From Opitutales bacterium (lineage in GTDB: Bacteria; Verrucomicrobiota; Verrucomicrobiia; Opitutales; Intestinicryptomonadaceae): a DNA stretch of 13,986 nucleotides. The notes below the pieces were generated by a model. The model did not search any database. It was not told the DNA's origin and worked only from the letters and a program-made list of their open reading frames with translations. The first letter of the stretch is position 1. Every line of letters begins with the position of its first letter. A program made the translations under genes and the position numbers. Shown here in pieces: positions 1 through 7,041 of the stretch. The stretch spans positions 1 to 13,986 of the forward strand of contig JAFXRX010000164.1 in assembly GCA_017526045.1 (NCBI GenBank). The letters run 5' to 3'.

Positions 1-311
1 AAATTGCGGCGCAGCGCGAGGTTGCCGTCCACTTTTTCGGCGAAGATGAAGCGTTTTTTAAGCTGGCGCGCGGTTTCCTGCCCGAGCACCAGTCCGCCCA
101 TTGCGGGCGACAAAACCGCGTCGTAGTCGTTTGGATTTAGCTTTTTTACAAGCATCGCCACGAGCTCTTCGACCCTGTCGAGGTGCTCGCAGACGCGCGC
201 GCACTGGAAGAAGTAGCCCGAGTGCAGCCCGCTTCTTAAAATAAAGTGCCCTTCCATGAGAGCTTTTGTTTCGCGGAATATGTTGAGAATTTTTTCGTTT
301 TGCGGATCCAT
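1..311 (-). CDS. pyrE: Orotate phosphoribosyltransferase, N-terminal part (cut by window edge)
   Basis: This gene makes orotidine 5'-phosphate from orotate and PRPP in de novo pyrimidine synthesis in the cytoplasm. The window shows the first 103 codons; the rest lies beyond position 1. Family signatures are visible: GHFILRSGLHSGYFFQCARV at residues 21-40, SPAMGGLVLGQE at 68-79 and an FAEK...LRR segment near 90-102. The PRPP-binding loop that would complete the identification is outside the window. The start is the ATG at 311, which leaves 12 bp after the Nudix stop; it has no Shine-Dalgarno site but sits behind a run of seven A. It is probably the third gene of a purU-Nudix-pyrE operon. An unrelated phosphoribosyltransferase is unlikely given the GHFxLxSGLHS pattern. 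Confidence 0.9.
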   Translation of the reverse strand, partial: MDPQNEKILNIFRETKALMEGHFILRSGLHSGYFFQCARVCEHLDRVEELVAMLVKKLNPNDYDAVLSPAMGGLVLGQETARQLKKRFIFAEKVDGNLALRRN

Positions 312-323
312 TTTTTTTGCGAT

Positions 324-809
324 TTAAATTTGCTCTTCGATTACAGCCGCGAGCTTTTTTTGCGGGTCGCAGTCGGCTCTGAGGGCTGTGAAATTTTGCC
401 GGTGGTTGTCCCAAAAATGCCAGATGAAAGTCCTGTCGGTTTCGGGGATTTTTATTTGGTCTATTTCTTCGCGCGCGAAGAATTTAAATCTGCCCTCGTC
501 GATTGTTTCGGGAAGTTTTGATATGCGCTTTTTGCAGTCGAACAAAAACATCAGCCAGTTTGTCGAGCCCTCGTAAGCCTTTTCGCTTATGATTGAAAAG
601 AGGTGCAGATCCCCTTCTTTCAAGCCGATGCCGATTTCCTCTTTTGCCTCGCGGATTGCGCACTGGAAGGGCGATTCGCCGCTTTGCATTTCGAGCTTGC
701 CGCCGATTGGCGACCACGCGCCCTTGTTGGGCTCTTTTTTGCGCTCGATTAAAAGCAGGCGGCCTTGGATGTCGCGCACAAAAATCAGCACTGATATTTT
801 GAAGTCCAT
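324..809 (-). CDS. Nudix hydrolase
   Basis: A 161-residue protein of the Nudix superfamily, which hydrolyses nucleoside diphosphates linked to another group; the substrate cannot be read from the sequence. The fold starts with a typical strand (residues 1-24) followed by the Nudix box: G37, E45, R53-E54, E57-E58 and G60-I61. There are seven residues instead of five between the first Gly and the first Glu (KLEMQSG), a two-residue insertion. The catalytic REAKEEIG helix is intact, so it should be active. The C-terminal third has a WHFWDNHRQ segment I do not recognise. It lies 12 bp after purU and 12 bp before pyrE, suggesting co-transcription and perhaps a housekeeping role in nucleotide metabolism. 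The start at 809 follows CGCAAAAA with no Shine-Dalgarno site. Confidence 0.88.
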   Translation of the reverse strand: MDFKISVLIFVRDIQGRLLLIERKKEPNKGAWSPIGGKLEMQSGESPFQCAIREAKEEIGIGLKEGDLHLFSIISEKAYEGSTNWLMFLFDCKKRISKLPETIDEGRFKFFAREEIDQIKIPETDRTFIWHFWDNHRQNFTALRADCDPQKKLAAVIEEQI

Positions 810-821
810 TTTTTGCGAAAA

Positions 822-1688
822 TTAGTCGAAGACTACAGTCTTGTTTTTGTACGCCAAGACGCGCTTTTGAAGGTGCCACCTCACTGCGTTTGCAAGGACT
901 GTGCGCTCGAGCTCTCTGCCCTTGCGCACAAGGTCGTCGACTGTGTTGCGGTGCGAAATTGTGGTTACGTCCTGGGCGATAATCGGGCCCTCGTCGAGGT
1001 CGGCAGTCGCGTAGTGGGCGGTTGCGCCAATGATTTTCACGCCGCGGCGGTACGCCTGGTGGTAGGGCTTTGCGCCCGCGAAGGCGGGCAGGAAGCTGTG
1101 GTGGATGTTGATTACGGGCGCGCCGCAGTTTTTGAGAAAGTCGGGGCTAAGGATTTGCATGTAGCGCGCCATTACAATCAAGTCCGCGCCGTTTTCTTTT
1201 ATTATGCGCATTTGCTCAGCTTCCGCCTGCGGCTTGTTTTCTTTTGAAAGCGGGACGAAGTAGAATTTAAGCCCGAACATTTCGCTCATTGCGCGGAGCT
1301 TTTCGTGGTTTGAAATGACGCAGGTTATTTCGCAGTTCAGCTCTCCCATTCTGACGCGCATAATCAAATCGAAAAAACAGTGCTCGAACTGCGAGACCAT
1401 AATCGCCACTTTCGGCTTCTTCGCGGAGGTGGAAATTTCCGTCTGCATTTCAAGCTCGTCTTCTGCGAGGTGGCGGAAGAGCTTGATTTCCTCTTGGACG
1501 TCGCCCGCGGGCTGCCATTCGACCCTCTGGAAAAATATGCCGTTTTCGTTGTCGTGGTGCTGGTCGGCGTGCAGGATGTTGCCGCCGCGCGCGTAAATCC
1601 AGCCGGAGACTCTCGCCACTATGCCGGGCTTGTCCGCGCCGTGCATCAGGGCTATTATTCTTTCTTTGTCTTGCGAAGTTTCGGGCAT
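822..1688 (-). CDS. purU: Formyltetrahydrofolate deformylase
   Basis: PurU hydrolyses 10-formyltetrahydrofolate to formate and tetrahydrofolate, balancing one-carbon pools and supplying formate for purine synthesis. The 288-residue protein matches the usual length of about 280. An N-terminal ACT regulatory domain spans roughly residues 8-85 (MHGADKPGIVARVSGWIYA, then the ILHADQHHD segment). A formyltransferase catalytic domain follows from about residue 92. The catalytic triad known from this fold is visible: N194 and H196 in the VINIHHSFLPAFAGAKPYHQ segment, and D232 in LDEGPII. The ACT domain and the HHSFLPAF signature separate it from the related PurN. The ATG at 1688 has a modest Shine-Dalgarno AAGGAA eight bases upstream. 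It is the first gene of the leftward set purU-Nudix-pyrE and is divergent from panC. Confidence 0.96.
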   Translation of the reverse strand: MPETSQDKERIIALMHGADKPGIVARVSGWIYARGGNILHADQHHDNENGIFFQRVEWQPAGDVQEEIKLFRHLAEDELEMQTEISTSAKKPKVAIMVSQFEHCFFDLIMRVRMGELNCEITCVISNHEKLRAMSEMFGLKFYFVPLSKENKPQAEAEQMRIIKENGADLIVMARYMQILSPDFLKNCGAPVINIHHSFLPAFAGAKPYHQAYRRGVKIIGATAHYATADLDEGPIIAQDVTTISHRNTVDDLVRKGRELERTVLANAVRWHLQKRVLAYKNKTVVFD

Positions 1689-1739
1689 ATTTATTTTTCC
1701 TTAAAAAAGCGGTTTTTTTGTTTTTTTAGATTGCCCCGC

Positions 1740-1769
1740 ATTTTCGCAAATTCGCGCGGGATTTTGCAA
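1740..1769 (-). promoter_or_regulatory. Candidate promoter for purU-Nudix-pyrE
   Basis: Read on the minus strand, a TTGCAA box (1764-1769) and a GAAAAT box (1740-1745) are separated by 18 bases and lie about 50 bases before the purU start. Each matches four of six positions of the sigma-70 consensus. Matches of this quality are common in AT-rich spacers, so this is only a candidate. Confidence 0.22.
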
Positions 1770-1862
1770 GAATTTTTAATCGGCCCAAAAATCGGAATGC
1801 TTTGTTAATTTGTTGATTTTGTAAAATAAAGTGCCACTATGTTGGTAAATAGCCATAAATAT

Positions 1863-1870
1863 GGAAGGAG
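1863..1870 (+). promoter_or_regulatory. Strong Shine-Dalgarno site of panC
   Basis: GGAAGGAG lies seven bases before the ATG at 1878. It is the best ribosome binding site in the window and decides the panC start against an in-frame ATG at 1839, which would put this site inside the coding region. Confidence 0.8.
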
Positions 1871-1877
1871 AACGGCA

Positions 1878-2720
1878 ATGAAAATTATACAAACCCCTAA
1901 GGAAATGTCGGAATTTTCCGAGAAAATGCGCGGCGAGGGCAAGAAAATCGCGCTCGTGCCGACGATGGGAGCGCTGCACGAAGGCCACATGAGCCTCATT
2001 GACATTGCAAAGAAGAACGCCGATATCGTTGTCGTGTCGGTTTTTGTAAACCCGACGCAGTTCGGGCCAAACGAGGATTTCGCGGCGTACCCGCGCAGCC
2101 TCGAAGCCGACGCCGCCGCCTGCGAGGAGAGGGGTGTCGATGTAGTTTTCGCCCCGTCTGCAAGCTCGATTTACCGCAAGGACGCCTCGACCTACGTCGT
2201 CGAGGAGGAAGTAAGTGCGAACCTTTGCGGCAAGTCGCGCCCCAACCATTTCAGGGGGGTCGCGACGGTAGTTTCGATTTTGTTCAACATCGTGCGCCCG
2301 CACGCCGCGGTTTTCGGCGAAAAGGACGCGCAGCAAGTTTCGGTCATCGAAAGAATGGTGCGCGATTTGTTTATCGACGTCGAAATAATCCGCGCGCCGC
2401 TCGTGCGCGAAAAGTCGGGGCTTGCGCTGAGTTCGCGCAACAAGTATCTGCACGGCGCGCAGCTCGAAACGGCGCGCAGGCTTTCGCAGGCTCTTTTGGT
2501 CGGCAAGAAAATGGTCGAGGACGGCTGCCTTAACATCCACAGGGTGAAGGCGGAAATCGTCAACCAGCTTTCGCGCTCGTCGCGCATACGCGTAATTTAC
2601 GTCGAGATTGTCGACGCGAAAACTTCGCTGCCGGTGAAGGAAATCGTGCCGGGCAAGTGCCGCGCAGCCCTCGCTGTTTGGCTCGACCAGACGAGGCTCA
2701 TCGACAACATGGTTTTGTAA
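1878..2720 (+). CDS. panC: Pantoate--beta-alanine ligase (pantothenate synthetase)
   Basis: PanC joins pantoate and beta-alanine with ATP hydrolysis to AMP, the last step of pantothenate (vitamin B5) synthesis. The 280-residue length is typical. The sequence shows the adenylate-forming nucleotidyltransferase HIGH-type motif in PTMGALHEGHMSL (residues about 28-40), the pantoate site VFVNPTQFGPNEDFAAYPR, the conserved FGEKDAQQ stretch and the ALSSRNKYL loop that corresponds to KMSKS. The C-terminal domain is complete. The start at 1878 is chosen because of the strong Shine-Dalgarno GGAAGGAG just upstream and because the conserved protein begins there. It is the first gene of a rightward set with nadB, an unknown gene and apt; nadB follows after 38 bases without a visible terminator. 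panB and panD are not in the window. Confidence 0.97.
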   Translation: MKIIQTPKEMSEFSEKMRGEGKKIALVPTMGALHEGHMSLIDIAKKNADIVVVSVFVNPTQFGPNEDFAAYPRSLEADAAACEERGVDVVFAPSASSIYRKDASTYVVEEEVSANLCGKSRPNHFRGVATVVSILFNIVRPHAAVFGEKDAQQVSVIERMVRDLFIDVEIIRAPLVREKSGLALSSRNKYLHGAQLETARRLSQALLVGKKMVEDGCLNIHRVKAEIVNQLSRSSRIRVIYVEIVDAKTSLPVKEIVPGKCRAALAVWLDQTRLIDNMVL

Positions 2721-2758
2721 AAACAAAAAAGCCTTTCCGAAAAATCGCCTTCAAAAAA

Positions 2759-4366
2759 ATGGAAGAGAACTTTGACATCGTAGTTGTCGGAAGCGGAATT
2801 GCGGGGCTCAGCTTCGCAATCAAGACGGCCAGGCTCGGCTACAGCGTGGCTATCATAACAAAAAAGAAAAGCTCCGAGACAAACACAAACCACGCGCAGG
2901 GCGGCATCGCAAGCGTTACGAGCTCCTGCGACGATTTTGACTCGCACGTAAAGGACACGCTTGTGGCGGGCGACGGGCTCTGCCACGAGGACGTCGTGCG
3001 CGCAATCGTGACGGCGGGGCCAAAGCAGATTAAGATGCTCATTGAAGACGGCGTTCCGTTTTCTCGCGAGGCGGACGGCAGCCCCGCGCTCGGCCGCGAA
3101 GGCGGGCACTCGCAGCGCAGAATTCTGCACGTCAAAGACTACACCGGAAGGGCGATTGAGGAGGCTCTGCTCTCATATATCCAAAAAAGCCCGAACATAA
3201 AAATTTTCGAGCACCACTTTGCAATCGACCTCATAACCGAATCGAAAATGGGCATTTCCCTCGGCGCGGACAAAAACCGCGTCTTGGGAATTTACGTTTA
3301 CGATGTGGCTGCCGACAATGTAAAAACTTTCAAGGCTAAGGCGATAATGCTTTCAACAGGCGGCTCGGGCAGGGTGTATTCGTTCACCACAAACCCCGAC
3401 ATCGCAACGGGCGACGGCATTGCAATGGCGTACCGCGCGGGCGCGGAAGTCGCAAATCTGGAGTTCATACAGTTCCACCCGACCGCGCTTTACTCCAACG
3501 AAAACGAGAGGTTTTTGATATCCGAGGCGGTGCGCGGAGAGGGCGCGATTTTGCGCAACTCAAAGGGCGAGGCGTTCATGCCAAAATACGACCCCCGCGC
3601 CGATCTCGCTCCGCGCGACGTCGTAGCCCGCGCAATCGACCAGGAGATGAAAAGGCTTGGCACTCCGCACGTCTGGCTCGACATAACAAAATTTTCGCGC
3701 GAGCATTTGCAGGACAGATTCCCTCAAATCTACGAGCACTGCATCCAAAGGGGCATCGACATTTCAAAAGACTGGATGCCCGTCGTGCCCGCGGCCCACT
3801 ACCAGTGCGGCGGCGTGAAAACGACCCTGCAGGGCGCAACGAACATCGGCGGGCTTTACGCGTGCGGCGAAGTCGCATGCACGGGGCTGCACGGCGCAAA
3901 CCGCCTCGCAAGCAATTCGCTCTTGGAGGCAGTCGTCATCGCCGACAACGCCGCAAGCGCGGTTGATTCGTACATAAAAAACAATTCTTTCGAAAACGCC
4001 GCGCCAATCAGCGGCTGGGCTTCGGGCAACGTCCGCAACCCCGACGAGCGCGTGATTTTGCAGCACAACAACGAGGAGCTTTGCCGCACCATGTGGGACT
4101 ACGTCGGAATAGTGCGCACCGACAAGCGTTTGCAGCGCGCCCTCAACCGCGTCAACAACCTCTACCGCGAAATCGACGAATACTATTGGAATTTCAAGGT
4201 CGAGCCGAGCCTTTTGGAGCTGCGCAACAAGGTTTTGGTCGCCATTCTCATCATACGCTCCGCGATGGCGCGCAAGGAGAGCCGCGGGCTGCACTACACC
4301 CTCGACTACCCAGAAAAGTCTTCTGAAATAAAGGATACCGTCTTGAAGCGAACCTTTATGCCGTGA
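2759..4366 (+). CDS. nadB: L-aspartate oxidase
   Basis: NadB is an FAD enzyme that oxidises L-aspartate to iminoaspartate, the first step of de novo NAD synthesis, normally handed to quinolinate synthase NadA. The 535-residue protein is close to the usual 540. It starts with the dinucleotide motif VVVGSGIAGLSFA (residues 8-20), then HAQGGIA (45-51), REGGHSQRRILH (113-124), EFIQFHPTALY (235-245), SEAVRGEGA and YDPRADLAPRDVVARAID. The FAD-domain end CGEVACTGLHGANRLASNS lies near 369-387. By alignment from memory with the E. coli enzyme, E114, H240, R286 and H347 correspond to active-site residues, and the REGGHSxRR loop favours NadB over SdhA/FrdA. The ATG at 2759 is preferred to an in-frame ATG inside panC because the FAD motif begins just after it. 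nadA and nadC are not in the window. Confidence 0.96.
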   Translation: MEENFDIVVVGSGIAGLSFAIKTARLGYSVAIITKKKSSETNTNHAQGGIASVTSSCDDFDSHVKDTLVAGDGLCHEDVVRAIVTAGPKQIKMLIEDGVPFSREADGSPALGREGGHSQRRILHVKDYTGRAIEEALLSYIQKSPNIKIFEHHFAIDLITESKMGISLGADKNRVLGIYVYDVAADNVKTFKAKAIMLSTGGSGRVYSFTTNPDIATGDGIAMAYRAGAEVANLEFIQFHPTALYSNENERFLISEAVRGEGAILRNSKGEAFMPKYDPRADLAPRDVVARAIDQEMKRLGTPHVWLDITKFSREHLQDRFPQIYEHCIQRGIDISKDWMPVVPAAHYQCGGVKTTLQGATNIGGLYACGEVACTGLHGANRLASNSLLEAVVIADNAASAVDSYIKNNSFENAAPISGWASGNVRNPDERVILQHNNEELCRTMWDYVGIVRTDKRLQRALNRVNNLYREIDEYYWNFKVEPSLLELRNKVLVAILIIRSAMARKESRGLHYTLDYPEKSSEIKDTVLKRTFMP

Positions 4367-5172
4367 TGAAAAAATTGTTTTATTTTTGCGCGCTTGCCTT
4401 ATGCGTTTGCCTTGCGGCAATCGTTGCGCACAAGCTTGTAAACTTCCGACGCTGCAAGCTCGAGCTCGACGCGCAAAAAGATTTTTCGCAGGCGCTGTTC
4501 AATCGGGATTTTAAGTCTTTTAACGATATGCTCGCGGGCGCGGAAAAATTGTTCGCCTCTTTTTCGGAGAGGGCAAAGTCCGCAAAAATTTCCGCTTCCT
4601 ACGGGCCGCAACGCGATATGCGCGAAGTTTTGGAGGCGTACAAAAACGAAGTCCTTTCCGAGGGAGAAAGCGGCGGCGGATTTTCGGGGCTGTATGCGGG
4701 CTTTCTTGAAAAGCTGAAGGCGGACAAGGACGCGTTCGCATATGTCTTTTCCGAAAAATTCGCCGCTGCTGAAAACGTCGCTGAAAACGCGAAGATAATA
4801 ATAGTCAACACCGATTTTTATCTGGAAGATTTTTGCGCCGAAAATTCGTGCGGCAAAGCCTTGGAAGTTGCGGCTTTGGAACTCACAAAAAGCCTCAATG
4901 CCGATTTGAAAAAATGGGGCGCGCGCTTCAATGCCCGCGCGGGTTTGCCGCAAAACGCAAAGCTTTCGGAAATGATTTTTTGCGAGGCGGCTGAGCCCGT
5001 GGGCGGCTCCGAATTCCCCGCGTTTGCTGCCGCGCTTGAAAAGGCCATGTCTGGCGCCGTCAAAAAGTCGAAAAAATCCTTTGTCTTGCATTTGAAAAAT
5101 TCCGCAGGGCGCGATTTGGACAAGCTCCACGAAAAGGCGTACGAGAGGGTCATCTGCGTATATTTAAAATAG
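4366..5172 (+). CDS. Unrecognised membrane-anchored or exported protein
   Basis: I do not recognise this 268-residue protein. It begins with MKK and a hydrophobic segment at residues 5-22 (FYFCALALCVCLAAIVA), followed by a basic stretch, so it is probably a membrane anchor or uncleaved signal. The cysteines inside that segment do not form a good lipobox. The rest (about 30-268) is soluble, alanine- and lysine-rich and largely helical in appearance, with two cysteines close together at about residues 153-158 (FCAENSC). The ATG overlaps the nadB stop by one base (TGATG), which implies translational coupling; a GTG one codon earlier is the alternative start. apt follows after 12 bases. Composition resembles its neighbours, so recent transfer is not indicated. 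A role in NAD or adenine metabolism is suggested by position only. Confidence 0.82.
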   Translation: MKKLFYFCALALCVCLAAIVAHKLVNFRRCKLELDAQKDFSQALFNRDFKSFNDMLAGAEKLFASFSERAKSAKISASYGPQRDMREVLEAYKNEVLSEGESGGGFSGLYAGFLEKLKADKDAFAYVFSEKFAAAENVAENAKIIIVNTDFYLEDFCAENSCGKALEVAALELTKSLNADLKKWGARFNARAGLPQNAKLSEMIFCEAAEPVGGSEFPAFAAALEKAMSGAVKKSKKSFVLHLKNSAGRDLDKLHEKAYERVICVYLK

Positions 5173-5184
5173 AAAACATCAAAA

Positions 5185-5697
5185 ATGAATATAGAAAATC
5201 ATATAAAGGTTGTAAACGATTTCCCGAAAAAGGGCGTAATCTTTAAGGACATATCCCCGATATTTTTAGACCCTAAAGCCTTCGGGGAGCTGATAGACGA
5301 GCTTGCAAGCGCAGTCGGCGGCTTAGGGGCGACGAAGATTTTCGCGGCTGAGGCGCGCGGGTTTATGTTTGCAACGCCCCTTGCCATAAAGCTCGGGCTG
5401 CCTTTTGTGCCGGTGCGCAAAAAGGGCAAGCTGCCGCGCGAAACGCTTGAAGTTTCGTACGGGCTCGAGTACGGCTCCGACACTCTTTGCGTCCACAAAG
5501 ACGACGTTTTGCCCTCCGACAAAATTCTGGTTTTCGACGACATCTTGGCGACGGGCGGCACCGCTAAGGCGATGTGCACGCTCGCCGAGCGGCTTGGGGC
5601 GCAGGTCGCGGGGCTTGCGTTTATAATGGAGCTTTCGTTCCTGAAGGGCAGGGAAGCTTTGGCGGGCAAAAAAATCCACTCGATGATGATAGAGTAG
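5185..5697 (+). CDS. apt: Adenine phosphoribosyltransferase
   Basis: Apt salvages adenine by joining it to PRPP to give AMP in the cytoplasm. The 170-residue length is typical. Family features in order are FPKKGVIFKDISP (residues 13-25), AEARGFMF at 55-62 (equivalent to the usual ESRGFxF), VPVRKKGKLPRET at 76-87 with the following YGLEYG, and the PRPP-binding loop LVFDDILATGGTA at 115-127. These separate it from hypoxanthine and xanthine phosphoribosyltransferases. It is the last gene of the rightward panC-nadB-unknown-apt set, 12 bases after the unknown gene, and a rho-independent terminator follows its stop. The start has no Shine-Dalgarno site but is preceded by A residues. Confidence 0.96.
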   Translation: MNIENHIKVVNDFPKKGVIFKDISPIFLDPKAFGELIDELASAVGGLGATKIFAAEARGFMFATPLAIKLGLPFVPVRKKGKLPRETLEVSYGLEYGSDTLCVHKDDVLPSDKILVFDDILATGGTAKAMCTLAERLGAQVAGLAFIMELSFLKGREALAGKKIHSMMIE

Positions 5698-5719
5698 AAT
5701 TTTTTAAGACGTTTTTTTC

Positions 5720-5750
5720 GGGCGCGGTTTTTACGCGCCCTTTTTTGTTT
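5720..5750 (+). terminator. Rho-independent terminator after apt
   Basis: A perfect 7-bp GC stem, GGGCGCG (5720-5726) and CGCGCCC (5734-5740), encloses a 7-base loop and is followed by six T, a G and more T. It lies 22 bases after the apt stop. The minus strand has A rather than T after the stem, so it works rightward only. The stem also encodes the last codons of folC, and the folC stop lies in the loop. Confidence 0.88.
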
Positions 5751-7041
5751 TGGGAAGAATGTCCTCAAGCCCGTCGCGCTCGATGCCGCTTATGCGCGAG
5801 AGTACCTCGCCGGCAAGGTAGCACGAGCCCGTGCAGACGAGCGTTTCGTTTGCGCCGACTGCGCTTGTGCGGCTTTTTTCGGGGAACAATTCGCAAACTG
5901 TGGAGTTTTGAATTTCCACTTCCGCGCCGCGGGGCATGCACCCGCGCAGCTCTTCAAAAGTTAAAGCCCTGTCTTCTTGCGGCTGCAAAAACACGATTTT
6001 TTTTGCGTGTCTTGCGATGACGCCCAAAAGCGCGGCCGCGCGCTCTTTCCCCAAAATCCCGCAGGCGATTACGGGCTTTGCGCCGCCGTTTTCCTTGCGC
6101 AGAATTTCCAAATTCTTTTCAAGCTCCGCCGCGCCTTCGGGGTTGTGCGAGCAGTCCAAAATGAGTGTCGCCCCGTTTGCCAGCTTTATTTTTTGCCAGC
6201 GCGCAGCCCAGAAAGCCTCTAAAATCGCGTCTTTTGCAAGGGCTTCGGAAAATTCGAAACATCCTCTCTTTCCCAAAATCTTGCAGATTAAAAACGCAAG
6301 AGCCGCGTTTTTCTTTTGGTATGGCGCGCTCATCGTTGTATCGAACTGCGGCTCTTTTGTGAAATATTCCTCGAGCCTGTAAAGCGGCGCGTTTTTTTCT
6401 TTTGCGGCTTGTTCGATGATATTCATCGCCTCTTCCGGCAAAATTCCGCAAACGACGGGAACGCCCTCCTTTATTATGCCCGCCTTCTCCGCCGCGATTT
6501 GCGCAAGCGTGTTGCCAAGATACTGCATGTGGTCAAAGCCGATTGAGGTTATCGCGCAGATTTTCGGGCTTAAAATGTTTGTGGCGTCGAGCCTGCCGCC
6601 GAGGCCGGTTTCGATTACGCCCCAGTCGGCGTTCTTGCGCTTGAAATACCGGAAGGCGAGGGCTGTCATGTATTCGAAAAATGTCGGGGAAAGATTTGGA
6701 TTTTTTTTTGCGATTTTTTTCGCGGCTTCGTCCAAAATTTCAAACTCAAAAACAAAGTCTTCGTCGGGGATGTTTTCGCGGTTTAGCTGCACCCGCTCGT
6801 TGATTTTAAGCAGGTGGGGCGAAGTGAACATTCCGCACGAAAAGCCGTGCGCGCGCAAAACAGCCTCCGCAAACGCGGCAGTCGAGCCCTTGCCGTTTGT
6901 GCCCGCGATGTGGACGATGCTGAAGGCGTCTTGCGGGTTGCCCAATTCCCGCGCAAATTCGCGCATCGGCTCTATCGAAAATTTCGAGCCGCCGCTGCGC
7001 AGCGCAAAAATTCTTTGCTGGATTTCGGCGACTGTTTTCAT
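5731..7041 (-). CDS. folC: Bifunctional dihydrofolate / folylpolyglutamate synthase
   Basis: FolC adds L-glutamate to dihydropteroate and to tetrahydrofolates using ATP, making dihydrofolate and polyglutamylated folates. The 436-residue length is normal. Mur-ligase-type features are present: P-loop IAGTNGKGSTAAF (about 45-57), SPHLLKINERVQLN (74-87), GVIETGLGGRLDATN (141-155), SIGFDHMQYLGNTLAQIA (166-183), the EKAGIIK segment containing the lysine that is carbamylated in this family, and DCSHNPEGA near residue 298 opening the C-terminal domain. FolC is favoured over Mur ligases by GLGGRLDATN. The ATG at 7041 directly abuts the stop of the ROK gene (TAAATG) with no Shine-Dalgarno site, so translation is probably coupled. 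Its 3' end overlaps the convergent apt terminator. Confidence 0.96.
   Translation of the reverse strand: MKTVAEIQQRIFALRSGGSKFSIEPMREFARELGNPQDAFSIVHIAGTNGKGSTAAFAEAVLRAHGFSCGMFTSPHLLKINERVQLNRENIPDEDFVFEFEILDEAAKKIAKKNPNLSPTFFEYMTALAFRYFKRKNADWGVIETGLGGRLDATNILSPKICAITSIGFDHMQYLGNTLAQIAAEKAGIIKEGVPVVCGILPEEAMNIIEQAAKEKNAPLYRLEEYFTKEPQFDTTMSAPYQKKNAALAFLICKILGKRGCFEFSEALAKDAILEAFWAARWQKIKLANGATLILDCSHNPEGAAELEKNLEILRKENGGAKPVIACGILGKERAAALLGVIARHAKKIVFLQPQEDRALTFEELRGCMPRGAEVEIQNSTVCELFPEKSRTSAVGANETLVCTGSCYLAGEVLSRISGIERDGLEDILPKTKKGA

Larger units (their letters stand above)
1689..1877. other. Divergent intergenic region between purU and panC
   Basis: This 189-base AT-rich spacer separates two head-to-head transcription units and must contain promoters for both. 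It has poly-T and poly-A runs (around 1700-1730) and no convincing small gene, riboswitch fold or strong inverted repeat that I could find by eye. For panC, AT-rich boxes such as TTGATT (1813-1818) and TAAAAT (1822-1827) are present, but none are paired at a proper 16-18 base spacing, so I do not assign a rightward promoter. Confidence 0.5.

Noticed and set aside
1839..1877. In-frame ATG 13 codons upstream of the chosen panC start.
   Set aside because: Its use would place the strong GGAAGGAG site inside the gene, and the extra residues do not look like PanC; the ATG at 1878 begins the conserved protein.
1689..1877. Possible riboswitch or small RNA in the purU-panC spacer.
   Set aside because: I found no convincing long stem or known riboswitch core by eye, only A/T runs and short imperfect repeats.
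1776..2726. A 316-codon open frame on the minus strand opposite panC.
   Set aside because: It is a shadow of panC: arginine-, alanine- and histidine-rich with no recognisable domain, a result of the GC-rich codon use. The sense frame is clearly PanC.
3764..4420. A 218-codon minus-strand open frame opposite nadB.
   Set aside because: Shadow of nadB with no domain features; the sense strand carries conserved NadB motifs throughout.
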